A stretch of DNA of 64,000 bases from Pleomorphomonas diazotrophica (GCF_002844595.1 NZ_PJNW01000005.1:124001-188000); one strand, 5' to 3'; positions 44,282 to 53,863 are shown, numbered from the stretch's first letter. The notes: a model not told the origin generated them from the sequence alone. Translations and numbers: made by a program.

Positions 44282-45850
44282 ATGAGTCTCGTCAAAAACT
44301 TCGTGACGGTGGGGGGCGCCACGCTGTCCTCGCGCCTACTCGGCTTCGTGCGCGACGTGTTCATGGCCAACATGCTGGGGTCGGGCCCGATCGCCGACGC
44401 CTTCTTCGTGGCCTTCCGCCTGCCCAATCTGTTCCGCCGCCTGTTCGCCGAAGGGGCCTTCTCCTCGGCCTTCGTGCCGCTGTTCGCCCGGGCGTTGGCC
44501 GAGGGGGGCAAGACGTCGGCACGTGCTCTCGCCGAGGATATCCTCGCCGTCTTCCTGCTGACGCTCGTCATCGTCACGGCACTGGCCGAGATCGGTGCGC
44601 CCTGGCTGGTCGGCGTACTGGCACCCGGCTTCATCGACGAGCCGCAGAAGTTCGCGGCCGCCGAGTTCATGACGCGGGTGATGTTCCCCTATCTCGCCTG
44701 CATGTCGCTGACCGCCATGGCGGCCGGCATGCTGCAATCCTTCGGGCGCTTCGCGGTCGCCGCCTTTGCGCCGTCGCTGCTCAATGTCGTTCTGGTCGCC
44801 GCCCTCGTTCTCATCTGGTGGGAGAACTGGGCCGGCACGCCGGAGGCGGCCTACACGCTCTCCTGGGCCGTCTGCATCTCCGGCGTCGCCCAACTCATCG
44901 CCGTCGGCGGTTCGCTGTGGTGGATCGGCTTCCCCGTGTCGCTGACGCGGCCGCGCTACAACGACAACGTTCGCCGCTTCGTCAAGCTTGGCATTCCCGG
45001 GGTGATCTCCGGCGGCATCACCCAGATCAACATCGTGGTCGGCACCATCATCGCCTCCATGCAGGCGAGCGCCGTGTCGTGGCTCTACTTCGCCGACCGC
45101 ATCTATCAGCTTCCACTCGGGGTGATCGGCGTCGCCATCGGCGTGGTGCTGCTGCCGGATCTCACCCGCCGCGTCCGGACGGAAAGCGCGGAGAGCATCT
45201 TTCACACCCAGAACCGGGCGCTGGAGTTCGCCATGGCGCTGACGCTGCCGGCGACCGTTGCCCTCTGCGCCATCCCCTATTCGATCATGCACGTGTTGTT
45301 CGAGCGTGGGGCCTTCACCGCCGCCGACACCGTGGCGACGGCCGACGCGCTGATCGCCTTCGCAGCCGGGCTGCCGGCGTTCGTCGCCATCAAGGTGTTC
45401 CAGCCCTCCTTCTACGCCCGCGAAGACACCCGTACGCCGACCGTGCAGGGCGGCATTTCCGTCGCGATCAATGTCGCCGCCTCGCTGGCGCTGTTCCCGT
45501 TCATCGGCCATGTCGGGATCGCCGCGGCGACCTCTCTCGCCGCCTGGGTCAATGCGCTGATGCTGGTCATCGAGCTTCACCGGCGCGGTCATTTCCGGGC
45601 CGATGTGCTACTCGTCCGGCGTCTGGTGCTCCTCGCCGTCGCGAGCCTCCTGATGGGGGCGGCGCTGCTGCTCGGCGAAAGCCTTGTCGACGCCCATCTC
45701 CGAAGCGATCGCGAGCTGATCCAGGGTCTATGGCTTCTCGGTCTCTGCCTCTTCGGCATGGCGGTCTATGGGCTGGCGACCGTTCTGACCGGCGCCGTCG
45801 ACATCCGCCGTTACCTCAAGGCGATCGTCACTCGCGGCAAGGTTGGCTGA
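44282..45850 (+). CDS. murJ: Lipid II flippase MurJ
   Basis: 522 residues with about 14 transmembrane segments. Signatures are SRLLGFVRDVFMANMLG, ADAFFVAFRLPNLFRRLFAEGAFSSAFVPLF and FYAREDTRTPTVQGGISV. It moves lipid II across the inner membrane for peptidoglycan synthesis. GAGGAAGG precedes the ATG. In related genomes trpS normally follows directly; here an acyltransferase gene intervenes. Confidence 0.96.
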   Translation: MSLVKNFVTVGGATLSSRLLGFVRDVFMANMLGSGPIADAFFVAFRLPNLFRRLFAEGAFSSAFVPLFARALAEGGKTSARALAEDILAVFLLTLVIVTALAEIGAPWLVGVLAPGFIDEPQKFAAAEFMTRVMFPYLACMSLTAMAAGMLQSFGRFAVAAFAPSLLNVVLVAALVLIWWENWAGTPEAAYTLSWAVCISGVAQLIAVGGSLWWIGFPVSLTRPRYNDNVRRFVKLGIPGVISGGITQINIVVGTIIASMQASAVSWLYFADRIYQLPLGVIGVAIGVVLLPDLTRRVRTESAESIFHTQNRALEFAMALTLPATVALCAIPYSIMHVLFERGAFTAADTVATADALIAFAAGLPAFVAIKVFQPSFYAREDTRTPTVQGGISVAINVAASLALFPFIGHVGIAAATSLAAWVNALMLVIELHRRGHFRADVLLVRRLVLLAVASLLMGAALLLGESLVDAHLRSDRELIQGLWLLGLCLFGMAVYGLATVLTGAVDIRRYLKAIVTRGKVG

Positions 45851-45939
45851 ACGCGCCACCGACCGGGCACAACAACTCCTTCAGCAATTGCTGCTAAGAC
45901 CTCGACCCACATTTGCGTTTTTGTGATCGGGAGGCAGGA

Positions 45940-47031
45940 ATGCAGATCGAGGCAAGGCCCAGACTTCTGGGGCTGGAGTTCGGACGCTTCCTGGCAGCGC
46001 TCCTCGTTTGCTGTTTTCATTTCACCATCGCGTTCGAGAACCTGCGCCAAGACCAGGTGTTCGACTTCGCCTTTCGAGCCGGGCACGCCGGGGTCGACTA
46101 CTTTTTCGTCTTGAGCGGCTTCATCATCTACTGGGTCCACCGCCCAGACATCGGCCGCCCCTCCGCCGTGACGAGCTTCGCCGCCAAGCGGATCATCCGA
46201 ATCTATCCGCTCTATCTCGCCATCTTCGCCGCGATGCTCGTGGTGTTCTTCTTGGTGCCGTCGTTGCGCGGGGCGCGGGAGTTCACGTTCTGGAATGGCA
46301 TTCTCGATGCTTTGCTGCTGCCGCTCTCCGGAGACACTGTGGTTCCTCAGGCATGGAGCCTGCGCCACGAAATGGTGTTCTATGCGCTGTTCGCGCTGAT
46401 GATCCTCAACGTCCGCGTCGGCATCGTGGCACTTGTGGGATGGCAGGCTCTCAGTCTGATCGTCGGCATGATGCATCCTTATGATCTTGCGCCATCGATC
46501 AAGCCGTTCTTCTACATCTACAATCTGGGGTTTGGCCTGGGTGTTGTCTGCGCATGGATGGTGACCCGCATCTCGTTGCCGAAACCCGGCCTCATCGCCG
46601 GCCTCGGCGGCCTTGGCTTCATCGCCGCAATGACCGCCGAGTGGTACCTCGGCCGGGACTTGCCGGAAGAGTTTCTGCCACTCGGGGGCATAACCAGCCC
46701 GTTGATCTACATGAGCTGCGCCGCCGCACTCATCTTGTCAGTCTCGCAAATCGAGATGAGGAAGCCGTTGCCATTCGGCCGGCCGATGGCAATCCTGGGC
46801 GGCAGTTCCTATTGCATCTACCTGATCCACGCTCCGCTCGGGTCGGTCCTCATCCGCTTGTTCGGGGTGGGGCCGTTGGCCGGGCTGCCCAACCGGATCG
46901 TGTTCGTTGCCATGGTCCTCATCACCATAGGCGTATCGGTGGCCGTACACCTGATGATCGAGAAGCCAATGATGCAATGGCTGCGTCGACCGGGCCGTCG
47001 TCCTCAACCCGCCGGGAGCGTCCCGGCGTAG
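45940..47031 (+). CDS. Acyltransferase family 3 (OafA/YrhL-like) membrane protein
   Basis: 363 residues from the ATG at 45940, preceded by GGGAGG. About ten transmembrane helices. Motifs of acyltransferase-3 proteins are [17 protein letters not shown] (the catalytic-region His in CCFHF), [32 protein letters not shown] and [16 protein letters not shown]. It probably acetylates or otherwise acylates an envelope glycan. Two sampled 60-base lines of the gene are 57 percent GC against 70 percent in a sampled murJ line, suggesting separate ancestry. It lies between murJ and trpS. Confidence 0.9.
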   Translation: MQIEARPRLLGLEFGRFLAALLVCCFHFTIAFENLRQDQVFDFAFRAGHAGVDYFFVLSGFIIYWVHRPDIGRPSAVTSFAAKRIIRIYPLYLAIFAAMLVVFFLVPSLRGAREFTFWNGILDALLLPLSGDTVVPQAWSLRHEMVFYALFALMILNVRVGIVALVGWQALSLIVGMMHPYDLAPSIKPFFYIYNLGFGLGVVCAWMVTRISLPKPGLIAGLGGLGFIAAMTAEWYLGRDLPEEFLPLGGITSPLIYMSCAAALILSVSQIEMRKPLPFGRPMAILGGSSYCIYLIHAPLGSVLIRLFGVGPLAGLPNRIVFVAMVLITIGVSVAVHLMIEKPMMQWLRRPGRRPQPAGSVPA

Positions 47032-47185
47032 GGCCACCGGCCGACGAGCAGCTCGATCGGACACATCGCGCCACGTCTCGCGCGCCACTCTGTTTCACTT
47101 GCGGTCGTCGCTTGGCGGGTCCATAAGTCCGCCCGCCCGGTTTCACCACCGGTGCGCATATCACTCCATCCTCGGGTCCAAACCG

Positions 47186-48238
47186 ATGCCTTTCAAGCCT
47201 CTTGTCTTCTCCGGCGTTCAACCGACCGGCAATCTCCATCTCGGCAACTATCTCGGCGCCATCAAGCGCTTCGTGGAAATGCAGGCGACGCACGACTGCA
47301 TCTATTGCGTCGTCGACGAGCACGCCATCACCGTCTGGCAGGATCCCTTCGAGCTTCGCCGCCAGATCCGCGAAGTAACGGCCGCCTTCCTCGCCGCCGG
47401 CATCGATCCGAAGACGCATATCGTTTTCAATCAGAGCCAGGTGCCCGAGCATGCCGAGCTTGCATGGGTATTCAACTGCGTCGCCCGCATGGGCTGGCTC
47501 AACCGCATGACGCAGTTCAAGGAGAAGGCCGGCAAGGACCGCGAGAACGTGTCGGTGGGCCTCTTCGCCTATCCGAGCCTGATGGCGGCCGACATTCTCG
47601 TCTACCGGGCGACGCATGTGCCCGTCGGCGAAGATCAGAAGCAGCATCTCGAGCTTGCCCGCGACATCGCCACGAAGTTCAACAACGACTTCTCGGCCTC
47701 GATCGTCGCCCAGGGTCACAGTGCCGAGGAAGGTTACTTCCCGCTGCCGGAGCCTCTGACGCAGGGCCCGGCGCCGCGCGTCATGTCGCTTCGCGACGGC
47801 ACCAAGAAGATGTCGAAGTCCGACCCGTCGGATTACTCGCGCATCAACCTCACCGACGACCGCGACGCCATCGCCCAGAAGATCCGCAAGGCCCGGACCG
47901 ACCCGGAGCCGCTGCCGTCTGAGGTCGAAGGCCTCAAGGAGCGCCCGGACGCCGACAATCTCGTGACCATCTACGCCGCGCTGGCCGGCACGACGAAGGA
48001 AGCGGTGCTGAGGGACCATGGCGGTTCGCAGTTTTCGGCCTTCAAGCCGGCTCTGGCCGACCTCGCGGTGTCCGTCCTGTCGCCGATCAACGATCGGATG
48101 AAGGCGCTGATGGCCGAGCCCGACCATATCGACGCCGTCCTCGCCGACGGCTCCGAGCGGGCCGGCGCCATCGCCGGCAAGGTGATGGACGACGTGCGCG
48201 ACATCATCGGCTTCATCCAGAGCCGCAAGCGACGCTGA
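47186..48238 (+). CDS. trpS: Tryptophanyl-tRNA synthetase
   Basis: 350 residues from the ATG at 47186. The open frame begins at 47099, but only residues from [15 protein letters not shown] match the family. A class I synthetase: the HIGH motif appears as GNLHLGN (15-21) and KMSKS as [12 protein letters not shown] (about 207-211). [11 protein letters not shown] and [17 protein letters not shown] are also typical. It charges tRNA-Trp. No Trp-rich leader peptide or T-box is seen upstream. Confidence 0.97.
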   Translation: MPFKPLVFSGVQPTGNLHLGNYLGAIKRFVEMQATHDCIYCVVDEHAITVWQDPFELRRQIREVTAAFLAAGIDPKTHIVFNQSQVPEHAELAWVFNCVARMGWLNRMTQFKEKAGKDRENVSVGLFAYPSLMAADILVYRATHVPVGEDQKQHLELARDIATKFNNDFSASIVAQGHSAEEGYFPLPEPLTQGPAPRVMSLRDGTKKMSKSDPSDYSRINLTDDRDAIAQKIRKARTDPEPLPSEVEGLKERPDADNLVTIYAALAGTTKEAVLRDHGGSQFSAFKPALADLAVSVLSPINDRMKALMAEPDHIDAVLADGSERAGAIAGKVMDDVRDIIGFIQSRKRR

Positions 48239-48260
48239 GATCCACCGTTCGATGAAACTT

Positions 48261-48294
48261 GAAGGCCGGCGCGGCTTGTCCGCCGCCGGCCTTC
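48261..48294 (+). other. Hairpin between trpS and the universal stress gene
   Basis: GAAGGCCGGCG (48261-48271) pairs with CGCCGGCCTTC (48284-48294), an 11-base-pair stem. It is not followed by a T run, so it is a weak terminator or an mRNA end-protecting stem. It lies 16 bases before the next start codon. Confidence 0.55.
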
Positions 48295-48309
48295 TGCTAG
48301 TCTCCCGCC

Positions 48310-48807
48310 ATGGTCTCACGCCGTCTCGCCCGCGAAGAGGGTCACCGCCGCAAGTTCCTGTGCGTTATCGACGACACGCCCGAGTGCGACCGGGCGCTGG
48401 TCTATGCGGCGACGCGCGCCCGACATACGGCGGGCGGCCTGGTGCTGCTCTACGTCATCCCGCCCGGCGACTTCCAGCACTGGCGGGGCGTCGAGGAGAT
48501 GATGCGGGCCGAGGCGATGGACGAGGCGCGGCAGCGGCTCGCCACCACCGCCGAGCGCGTACACGCCTTCGCCGCCGACATCGAGGCCGAGCTGGTCATC
48601 CGAGAGGGGCAGGCCGCCGACGCCATCCATCGGCTCATCGAAGAGGATCGCGACATCGCCATTCTGGTGCTGGCGGCCGGCATTGGCAGCGAGGGGCCGG
48701 GACCACTGGTCACCTCGGTGGCCGCCCGGTCGACCCCGCCCTTCCCCATTCCGGTGACCATCGTCCCCGGCGACATGAGCGATGACGATATCGCCGCCGT
48801 CGCCTGA
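48310..48807 (+). CDS. Universal stress protein family
   Basis: 165 residues with an UspA-like alpha/beta fold: KFLCVIDDTPECDRALVYAATRA at the N-terminal strand-helix, LVLLYVIPPGDF, and IREGQAADAIHRLIEEDRDIAILVLAAG. The classical ATP-binding G-x2-G-x9-G-S/T is not clear (AAGIGSEGPGPLVTSVAAR is a loose form), so ATP binding is uncertain. It follows trpS and precedes the NifU-type gene, the common order in Rhizobiales. Confidence 0.85.
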   Translation: MVSRRLAREEGHRRKFLCVIDDTPECDRALVYAATRARHTAGGLVLLYVIPPGDFQHWRGVEEMMRAEAMDEARQRLATTAERVHAFAADIEAELVIREGQAADAIHRLIEEDRDIAILVLAAGIGSEGPGPLVTSVAARSTPPFPIPVTIVPGDMSDDDIAAVA

Positions 48808-48850
48808 CCGGGCAGAACGATTTATGTCCGCAGGTTCACCGATTGTTCAT

Positions 48851-48879
48851 TTGCAAAGTCTGAACTATCTTCTAAAGAT
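48851..48879 (+). promoter_or_regulatory. Putative promoter of the NifU-type gene
   Basis: TTGCAA (48851-48856), a 16-base spacer and TAAAGAT (48873-48879). The start of transcription would fall inside the ICE-like box at 48884-48900. Confidence 0.5.
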
Positions 48880-48883
48880 CAAG

Positions 48884-48900
48884 TTTAGATCCGTTCCAAT
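48884..48900. promoter_or_regulatory. Iron-control-element (Irr box)-like sequence
   Basis: TTTAGATCCGTTCCAAT matches 11 of the 14 defined positions of the TTTAGAA-N3-TTCTAAA element bound by Irr in rhizobia. It sits directly after the -10 of a gene for an Fe-S assembly protein, where repression under low iron would make sense. The regulator assignment is inference. Confidence 0.4.
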
Positions 48901-48926
48901 CAGGCGAGCCTGAGGAGCCCAACGAC

Positions 48927-49481
48927 ATGTTCATCCAGACCGAGTCCACGCCCAATCCGGCGACGCTGAAGTTCCTGCCCGGACGGGTCGTCCTCGAAGG
49001 CAGCCCGCGCGAGTTCCTGACCGCCGAACAAGCGACCGTCTCGCCGCTCGCCAGCGCCCTGTTCGAGATCGACGGCGTTTCCGGCGTGTTCTTCGGCGCC
49101 GATTTCGTCACGGTGACCAGCCGCGACGAGGATTGGGTGCACCTCAAGCCGGCGGTGCTCGGCGTCATCATGGAACACTTCATGTCCGGCGCGCCGATCC
49201 TGACCACCACCGAGACGACGGCCGGCGCCGAGGATTTCGATCCCGCCGACGCAGAGACGGTGTCGTCGATCAAGGAACTGCTCGACACGCGCGTGCGGCC
49301 GGCGGTTGCCGCCGACGGCGGCGACATCACCTTCCGCGCCTACAAGGACGGCGTCGTCTACCTGAACATGCGCGGCGCCTGCGCCGGCTGCCCATCGTCG
49401 ACGGCGACGCTCAGGAATGGCATCCAGAACCTTCTGCGCCACTTCCTGCCGGACGTGCGCGAGGTTCGCGCCGTCGCCTGA
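48927..49481 (+). CDS. NifU-family iron-sulfur cluster scaffold/carrier
   Basis: 184 residues. N-terminal Nfu_N domain (MFIQTESTPNPATLKFLPG, with FFGADFVTVT) and C-terminal NifU-like domain (RPAVAADGGDITF) with the cluster-binding CxxC at 152-155 (GACAGCPSSTATL). It resembles mitochondrial NFU1 and carries 4Fe-4S clusters to target enzymes. TGAGGAG lies about ten bases before the ATG. Confidence 0.95.
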   Translation: MFIQTESTPNPATLKFLPGRVVLEGSPREFLTAEQATVSPLASALFEIDGVSGVFFGADFVTVTSRDEDWVHLKPAVLGVIMEHFMSGAPILTTTETTAGAEDFDPADAETVSSIKELLDTRVRPAVAADGGDITFRAYKDGVVYLNMRGACAGCPSSTATLRNGIQNLLRHFLPDVREVRAVA

Positions 49482-49507
49482 ACGCATCCGCTATATCCTG
49501 TCTTGCG

Positions 49508-49539
49508 CGCCGCCGGCTCCGCCGGCGGCGTTGTCGTTT
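49508..49539 (+). terminator. Terminator after the NifU-type gene
   Basis: CGCCGCCGGC (49508-49517), loop TCC, GCCGGCGGCG (49521-49530), then TTGTCGTTTG. The stem is perfect but the tail is only partly T-rich. Confidence 0.6.
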
Positions 49540-49730
49540 GGGCCGACGACCGCTCGCTAAACAGTCAAGATGCCGTGAAAAGGTCGTTACTGACGCGTAA
49601 TAAGGTGCGAAATTCCGCCATCGGTCACTCTTATTGAACAATTTGTCAGCCATTCGTGGTCTATTCGAGCCCCTGGGAGCGGCCTAGGTCGAGGGACGAA
49701 ATCCTTCTTTCCCAACGAAAGGCTTCTCCA

Positions 49731-50324
49731 ATGTCCGCTCTTCTCGCCGACGACACACTCGACCGCCTGTTTCGCGACGGCCGTTCCTACAACGGCTTTC
49801 TCGACAAGCCGGTCTCCGATCAAACGCTGAAGACGCTGGCCGAGCTCGTCAGCTTCGGCCCCACGGAGGCCAACACCCTGCCCGGCCGCTTTGTCTTCGT
49901 GAAGTCGCCGGAGGCCAGGGAAAAGCTGCTTGCCGCCATGGCGCCGGGCAACCAGGCCAAGACCAAGACCGCGCCGGTGTCGATCGTGGCCGGCTATGAT
50001 CTCGATTTCTACGAAAACCTGCCGAAGACCTTCCCGCACGCAGATGCGCGCTCATGGTATGCCGGCTCGCCCGACGAGCGGCTGCAGTTCTCGGCGCTGC
50101 GGTCAGCCTCGCTGCAGGTCGGCTACCTCACCATGGCGGCCCGGGCGCTGGGTCTCGACGTCGGCCCGATGGCCGGCTTCGACGCAGCCGCCCTCGATGC
50201 CGCCTTCTTCCCCGACAGCCGCGTCCGGACCTTCCTGGTGCTCAACCTCGGCTATGGCGACAAGTCGTCGCTATTCCCGCGCCTGCCGCGCCTGGCATTT
50301 GACGAGTATGCCCGCATCGCCTGA
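49731..50324 (+). CDS. rutE: Malonic semialdehyde reductase (RutE/HadB-type nitroreductase family)
   Basis: 197 residues from the ATG at 49731, selected by AAAGG eight bases upstream. The frame starts earlier but without similarity. A nitroreductase-like FMN fold: RSYNGFLDKPVSDQTLKTLAEL, FGPTEANTLPGRFVFVKSPEAREKL, and ARALGLDVGPMAGFDAAALDAAFFPD followed by LNLGYGD. RutE reduces malonic semialdehyde to 3-hydroxypropionate in pyrimidine degradation. No other rut gene is present here, so a general aldehyde or nitro-compound detoxifying role is possible. Confidence 0.88.
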   Translation: MSALLADDTLDRLFRDGRSYNGFLDKPVSDQTLKTLAELVSFGPTEANTLPGRFVFVKSPEAREKLLAAMAPGNQAKTKTAPVSIVAGYDLDFYENLPKTFPHADARSWYAGSPDERLQFSALRSASLQVGYLTMAARALGLDVGPMAGFDAAALDAAFFPDSRVRTFLVLNLGYGDKSSLFPRLPRLAFDEYARIA

Positions 50325-50348
50325 CGGCTCTCCAAGACAGGCAGCCCG

Positions 50349-50378
50349 AAGCCCCGCCGGCAACGACGGGGCTTTTCT
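50349..50378 (+). terminator. Terminator of rutE
   Basis: AAGCCCCG (50349-50356) pairs with CGGGGCTT (50367-50374) and continues into TTCTTTT. It is 25 bases after the stop codon and immediately before the convergent nth gene. Confidence 0.85.
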
Positions 50379-50383
50379 TTTGC

Positions 50384-51094
50384 TTACATCGCTGGCAGGC
50401 GCTTTTCCGGGCTCCGGCAGAGGTCGGCGACGATGCAGCGTTCGCATTCCGGCCGCCGGGCCTTGCAGACGTAGCGGCCGTGCAGGATCAGCCAGTGGTG
50501 GGCATGCTGAAGGTAGGCTTTCGGCACGCGCCTTTCGAGGCCGAGCTCCACCTCGATCGGGGTCCGCCCCGGCGCCAGGCCAAGCCGGTTGGATACGCGG
50601 AAGACGTGGGTGTCGACGGCGATGGTCGGCTCGCCGAAGGCGATGTTGAGCACGACATTGGCCGTCTTGCGGCCGACGCCCGGCAGCGCTTCCAAGGCAG
50701 CCCGGTCACGCGGCACCTCGCCGCCGTGCTCGCGCACCAGGATCTCCGAAAGGGCAATGACGTTCTTCGCCTTGTTGCGATAAAGACCGATGGTCTTGAT
50801 CGCCTCGCGCAGGCGGTCTTCGCCGAAGTCCACCATCTTGTGAGGCGTATCGATCGTCTCGAACAGGGGACGCGTCGCCTTGTTAACGCCGGCGTCGGTG
50901 GTCTGGGCGGACAGCGTCACGGCCACCAGCAGCGTATAGGGGTTGACGGCGTGGAGTTCCCCTTGCGGTTCGGGATTGGCCGCCTTGAAGGTGGCGAACA
51001 GCGCTTCAACTTCTTCGGCAGTCATCGGCCGCGTCGGCGGGATGGGCGTCTCGATGTCTTCGGACAGGGCGGCGGGCTTTCTCGGCACGGGCAT
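50384..51094 (-). CDS. nth: Endonuclease III
   Basis: 236 residues. The helix-hairpin-helix has LPGVGRKTANVVL with the catalytic Lys143, and Asp161 lies in VDTHVFRVSNRLGL. The 4Fe-4S cluster ligands are C210, C217, C220 and C226 (spacing 6, 2, 5). It removes oxidised pyrimidines and nicks abasic sites in base-excision repair. The N-terminus is about 23 residues longer than E. coli Nth, a Pro-rich tail usual in rhizobia. CGGAG lies just before the ATG. Confidence 0.97.
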   Translation of the reverse strand: MPVPRKPAALSEDIETPIPPTRPMTAEEVEALFATFKAANPEPQGELHAVNPYTLLVAVTLSAQTTDAGVNKATRPLFETIDTPHKMVDFGEDRLREAIKTIGLYRNKAKNVIALSEILVREHGGEVPRDRAALEALPGVGRKTANVVLNIAFGEPTIAVDTHVFRVSNRLGLAPGRTPIEVELGLERRVPKAYLQHAHHWLILHGRYVCKARRPECERCIVADLCRSPEKRLPAM

Positions 51095-51274
51095 ACTCCG
51101 GACAAGGCGTGAAGCCGTTTCTATAGCCGGATTTGCCGCCCGACAGAGTCAGCAGCGCTCTTTTCCGGACGCCGGCATCGTTTTTTTGCGCTTTTTCGTC
51201 CCGCGTGCGAAAATCGGGTGGTTGGATCGCCCGACGCTCCCTAACTTCGCATCGCACCCTTGATGGAGGACGCG

Positions 51275-52240
51275 ATGGACGCCATTACGCTGACCGACAA
51301 CCTCACCTGCCCGCCGATGTCGGCGAGCTGGCTGCACGAGGGGATGCGCATGGCGGGCGAGGTATCGCTCGATCGCGATCACAGCGACTATATCCTCGTG
51401 CGCGATACCATTCGTTTCATCTCCGAACGCTGGCGCGACCAGCCGGAGCTGGAGACGATCGCCGCCGCCGTCGGCACCGATGCCGGCCATCTGCATCGCC
51501 TTTTCACCCGCTGGGCCGGATTGACTCCCAAGGCCTTCGTGCAGGCGCTGACGCTCGATGAGGCGCGGCGGATGCTCGACCAGTCGTCGTCCATCCTCGA
51601 CACGGCCTATGAGGTCGGACTGTCGGGGCCGGGCCGATTGCACGACCTCTTCGTGACGCATGAGGCGATGAGCCCCGGCGCCTACAAGGCCCGCGGGGCG
51701 GGCGTCACCATCGCCTACGGCTTCCACAACTCGCCCTTCGGCACGGCTCTAGTGATGGCCACCGATCGCGGGCTCGCCGGCATCGCCTTCGCCGACCCCG
51801 GCGAAGAGCAGAAAGCCTTCCGTGACATGTCGGCGCGCTGGCCGGCCGCCACTTATGTTCAGGACGAGGTGGTAACCGCGCCCTACGCGCGGCAGGTGTT
51901 CGACCCGACGGTATGGTCGCAGGATCGACCGATCCGGCTGGTGTTCATCGGCTCCGATTTTGAAGTCCGCGTCTGGGAAACGCTGCTGCGCATTCCGCTC
52001 GGCAAGGCGACGACCTACTCCGACATCGCCCGGCACATCGGCAACCCCAATGCGGCGCGAGCGGTCGGGTCGGCGGTCGGCCGAAACCCTCTATCCTTCG
52101 TCGTGCCCTGCCACCGCGTGCTCGGCCGCGAAGGCGACCTCTGCGGCTACCACTGGGGTCTCACGCGAAAGAAGGCCATTCTCGGTTGGGAAACCGGCCT
52201 GGCGCGCCGCCTCGGCAGCGCCGAGGTGGAACGGGGCTGA
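51275..52240 (+). CDS. AraC-type helix-turn-helix / O6-alkylguanine-DNA methyltransferase fusion
   Basis: 321 residues from the ATG at 51275 (GGAGGA just upstream; an ATG at 51263 is also possible). Residues about 35-135 form an AraC HTH region (LETIAAAVGTDAGHLHRLFTRWAG, LDTAYEVGLSGPGRLHDLF). Residues about 145-310 are the Ogt domain with the methyl-accepting Cys in FVVPCHRVLGREGDL. The N-terminal phosphotriester-repair domain of E. coli Ada, with its zinc Cys cluster, is absent. It repairs O6-methylguanine, and the HTH half may regulate repair genes. Confidence 0.92.
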   Translation: MDAITLTDNLTCPPMSASWLHEGMRMAGEVSLDRDHSDYILVRDTIRFISERWRDQPELETIAAAVGTDAGHLHRLFTRWAGLTPKAFVQALTLDEARRMLDQSSSILDTAYEVGLSGPGRLHDLFVTHEAMSPGAYKARGAGVTIAYGFHNSPFGTALVMATDRGLAGIAFADPGEEQKAFRDMSARWPAATYVQDEVVTAPYARQVFDPTVWSQDRPIRLVFIGSDFEVRVWETLLRIPLGKATTYSDIARHIGNPNAARAVGSAVGRNPLSFVVPCHRVLGREGDLCGYHWGLTRKKAILGWETGLARRLGSAEVERG

Positions 52241-52262
52241 CCACCCGGCTCCTTCCGTCCAG

Positions 52263-52307
52263 AAACAAAAAACGCCGCGACGGGAAACCGCCGCGGCGCT
52301 TTGTTTT
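52263..52307. terminator. Bidirectional terminator between the Ada-like gene and gpmA
   Basis: CGCCGCG (52273-52279) pairs with CGCGGCG (52292-52298). An A-rich tract (52263-52272) lies on the left and TTTGTTTT on the right, so both convergent transcripts would meet a stem followed by U residues. Confidence 0.8.
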
Positions 52308-52321
52308 CAAAGAGGCCGTAA

Positions 52322-52942
52322 TCAGGCGGCCAGAACCTTCTTCGACTTGATCGAGCCGTCTTCGTTCAGCTCGTAGACGATCGGCTCGCCGGTGTTGAGC
52401 TCGCGAGCGACGATCTCCTCGCCAGTGAGCTTCTCGAGGTCCATGATGATCGAGCGCAGCGAGTTGCCATGGGCGGCGACCAGCACATTCTCGCCCTTCA
52501 GGACGCGCGGCAGAATCTGCGCGTTGAAATAGGGCAGCGTGCGCTCGGCGGTGTTCTTCAGGCTCTCGCCGCCCGGAGGCGGAACGTCGAAGGAGCGGCG
52601 CCAAATGTGCACCTGCTCCTCGCCCCACTTGGCGCGGGCGTCGTCCTTGTTGAGGCCGGTCAGCTCGCCGTAGTCGCGCTCGTTGAGGGCCTGGTCCTTG
52701 ATGGTCTCGAGGCCCGGCTGGCCGACCTGGTCGAGGATGAGGCGCAGCGTGTGCTGGGCGCGAGTGAGCACCGAGGTGTAGGCGATGTCATACTTGTAGC
52801 CGAGGGCCTTGAGGCGGGCGCCGGCGGCAGTCGCTTCCTTGACGCCCTGGGCGGTGAGGTCGGGATCCTTCCAGCCAGTGAACAGGTTGAGCAGGTTCCA
52901 CTCGGACTGGCCGTGGCGGACGAGGACCAGAATGCGGCTCAT
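52322..52942 (-). CDS. gpmA: 2,3-bisphosphoglycerate-dependent phosphoglycerate mutase
   Basis: 206 residues from the ATG at 52942, with GGAG eight bases upstream. The phosphohistidine motif is [12 protein letters not shown] (His10). Other signatures are [49 protein letters not shown] and [15 protein letters not shown] with the second active-site His. It interconverts 3- and 2-phosphoglycerate in glycolysis. It is 108 bases downstream of dapB on the same strand. Confidence 0.97.
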   Translation of the reverse strand: MSRILVLVRHGQSEWNLLNLFTGWKDPDLTAQGVKEATAAGARLKALGYKYDIAYTSVLTRAQHTLRLILDQVGQPGLETIKDQALNERDYGELTGLNKDDARAKWGEEQVHIWRRSFDVPPPGGESLKNTAERTLPYFNAQILPRVLKGENVLVAAHGNSLRSIIMDLEKLTGEEIVARELNTGEPIVYELNEDGSIKSKKVLAA

Positions 52943-53050
52943 GGGCTTTTCTCCAGTTGATCGTTTCATTGCGGGCCGGAACCAACCCTCGGCCCCGGAA
53001 CGTTCAGCAGCCGGCCGCCGCCCCTTGTCGGGCGCGCGGCCGGAATATGG

Positions 53051-53863
53051 TCAATCCTTGAGGCCGAGCACGTCGGCCATGTCGTAGCGGCCGGGTTTGC
53101 GGCCGCGCGCCCAGAGCGCGGCACGCACCGCCCCCTTGGCAAACTGTGCTCGATCCTCGGCAACGTGCCTCAGCTCAAGCCGCTCGCCGGCGCCGGCGAG
53201 ATAGACGGTGTGCTCGCCGACCACCGAACCGCCGCGCAACGTGGCAAAGCCGATGGCGCCCTGCGGACGCGGGCCGGTGTAGCCATCGCGTGAGCGGACG
53301 GCATAATCGTCGAGCTTGATGTCACGACCGCGCGCCACGGCCTCGCCGAGCAGCAGCGCGGTACCGGAGGGCGCGTCCACCTTGTGGCGATGATGCATTT
53401 CCAAGATCTCGGCGTCGAACTCCGGCCCAAGAACCCGGGCGGCTCGTTCGACCAGGAGAGCGAGAAGATTGACGCCGACACTCATGTTGCCGGACTTGAC
53501 GACCGTCGCATGCCGGGCGGCGGCATCGATCTTGGCCTCGTCCTCGGCCGAACAGCCGGTGGTGCCGATGATGTGGGCGATGCGCGCCTGGGCGGCCAGC
53601 TCGGCGAACTCCAGGGTGGCCGCCGGCGTCGTGAAATCGAGAATACCCTCGGCGCCGACCACCGCGGCGAGGGTGTCGGTCGTCAGGGGCACGCCGATAT
53701 CGCCGATGCCGGCCAGCGCGCCGGCATCCTCGCCGACAAGAGGACTGCCCTCGCGCTCGATGGCGGCGTGTACGGTCACGCCCGCCGTTTCGGAGACGAT
53801 GCGCACCAGCGTACGCCCCATGCGTCCGCCGGCGCCGACCACAACGAGCTTCATGTCCGACAT
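53051..53863 (-). CDS. dapB: 4-hydroxy-tetrahydrodipicolinate reductase
   Basis: 270 residues from the ATG at 53863 (GAGG upstream). The NAD(P)-binding motif is [10 protein letters not shown] (9-17). The substrate motif is H157-H158-R-H-K161 in [15 protein letters not shown], and [13 protein letters not shown] is typical. It performs the second dedicated step of diaminopimelate and lysine synthesis, feeding both peptidoglycan and protein. The dapB-gpmA neighbourhood is usual in Rhizobiales. Confidence 0.97.
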   Translation of the reverse strand: MSDMKLVVVGAGGRMGRTLVRIVSETAGVTVHAAIEREGSPLVGEDAGALAGIGDIGVPLTTDTLAAVVGAEGILDFTTPAATLEFAELAAQARIAHIIGTTGCSAEDEAKIDAAARHATVVKSGNMSVGVNLLALLVERAARVLGPEFDAEILEMHHRHKVDAPSGTALLLGEAVARGRDIKLDDYAVRSRDGYTGPRPQGAIGFATLRGGSVVGEHTVYLAGAGERLELRHVAEDRAQFAKGAVRAALWARGRKPGRYDMADVLGLKD

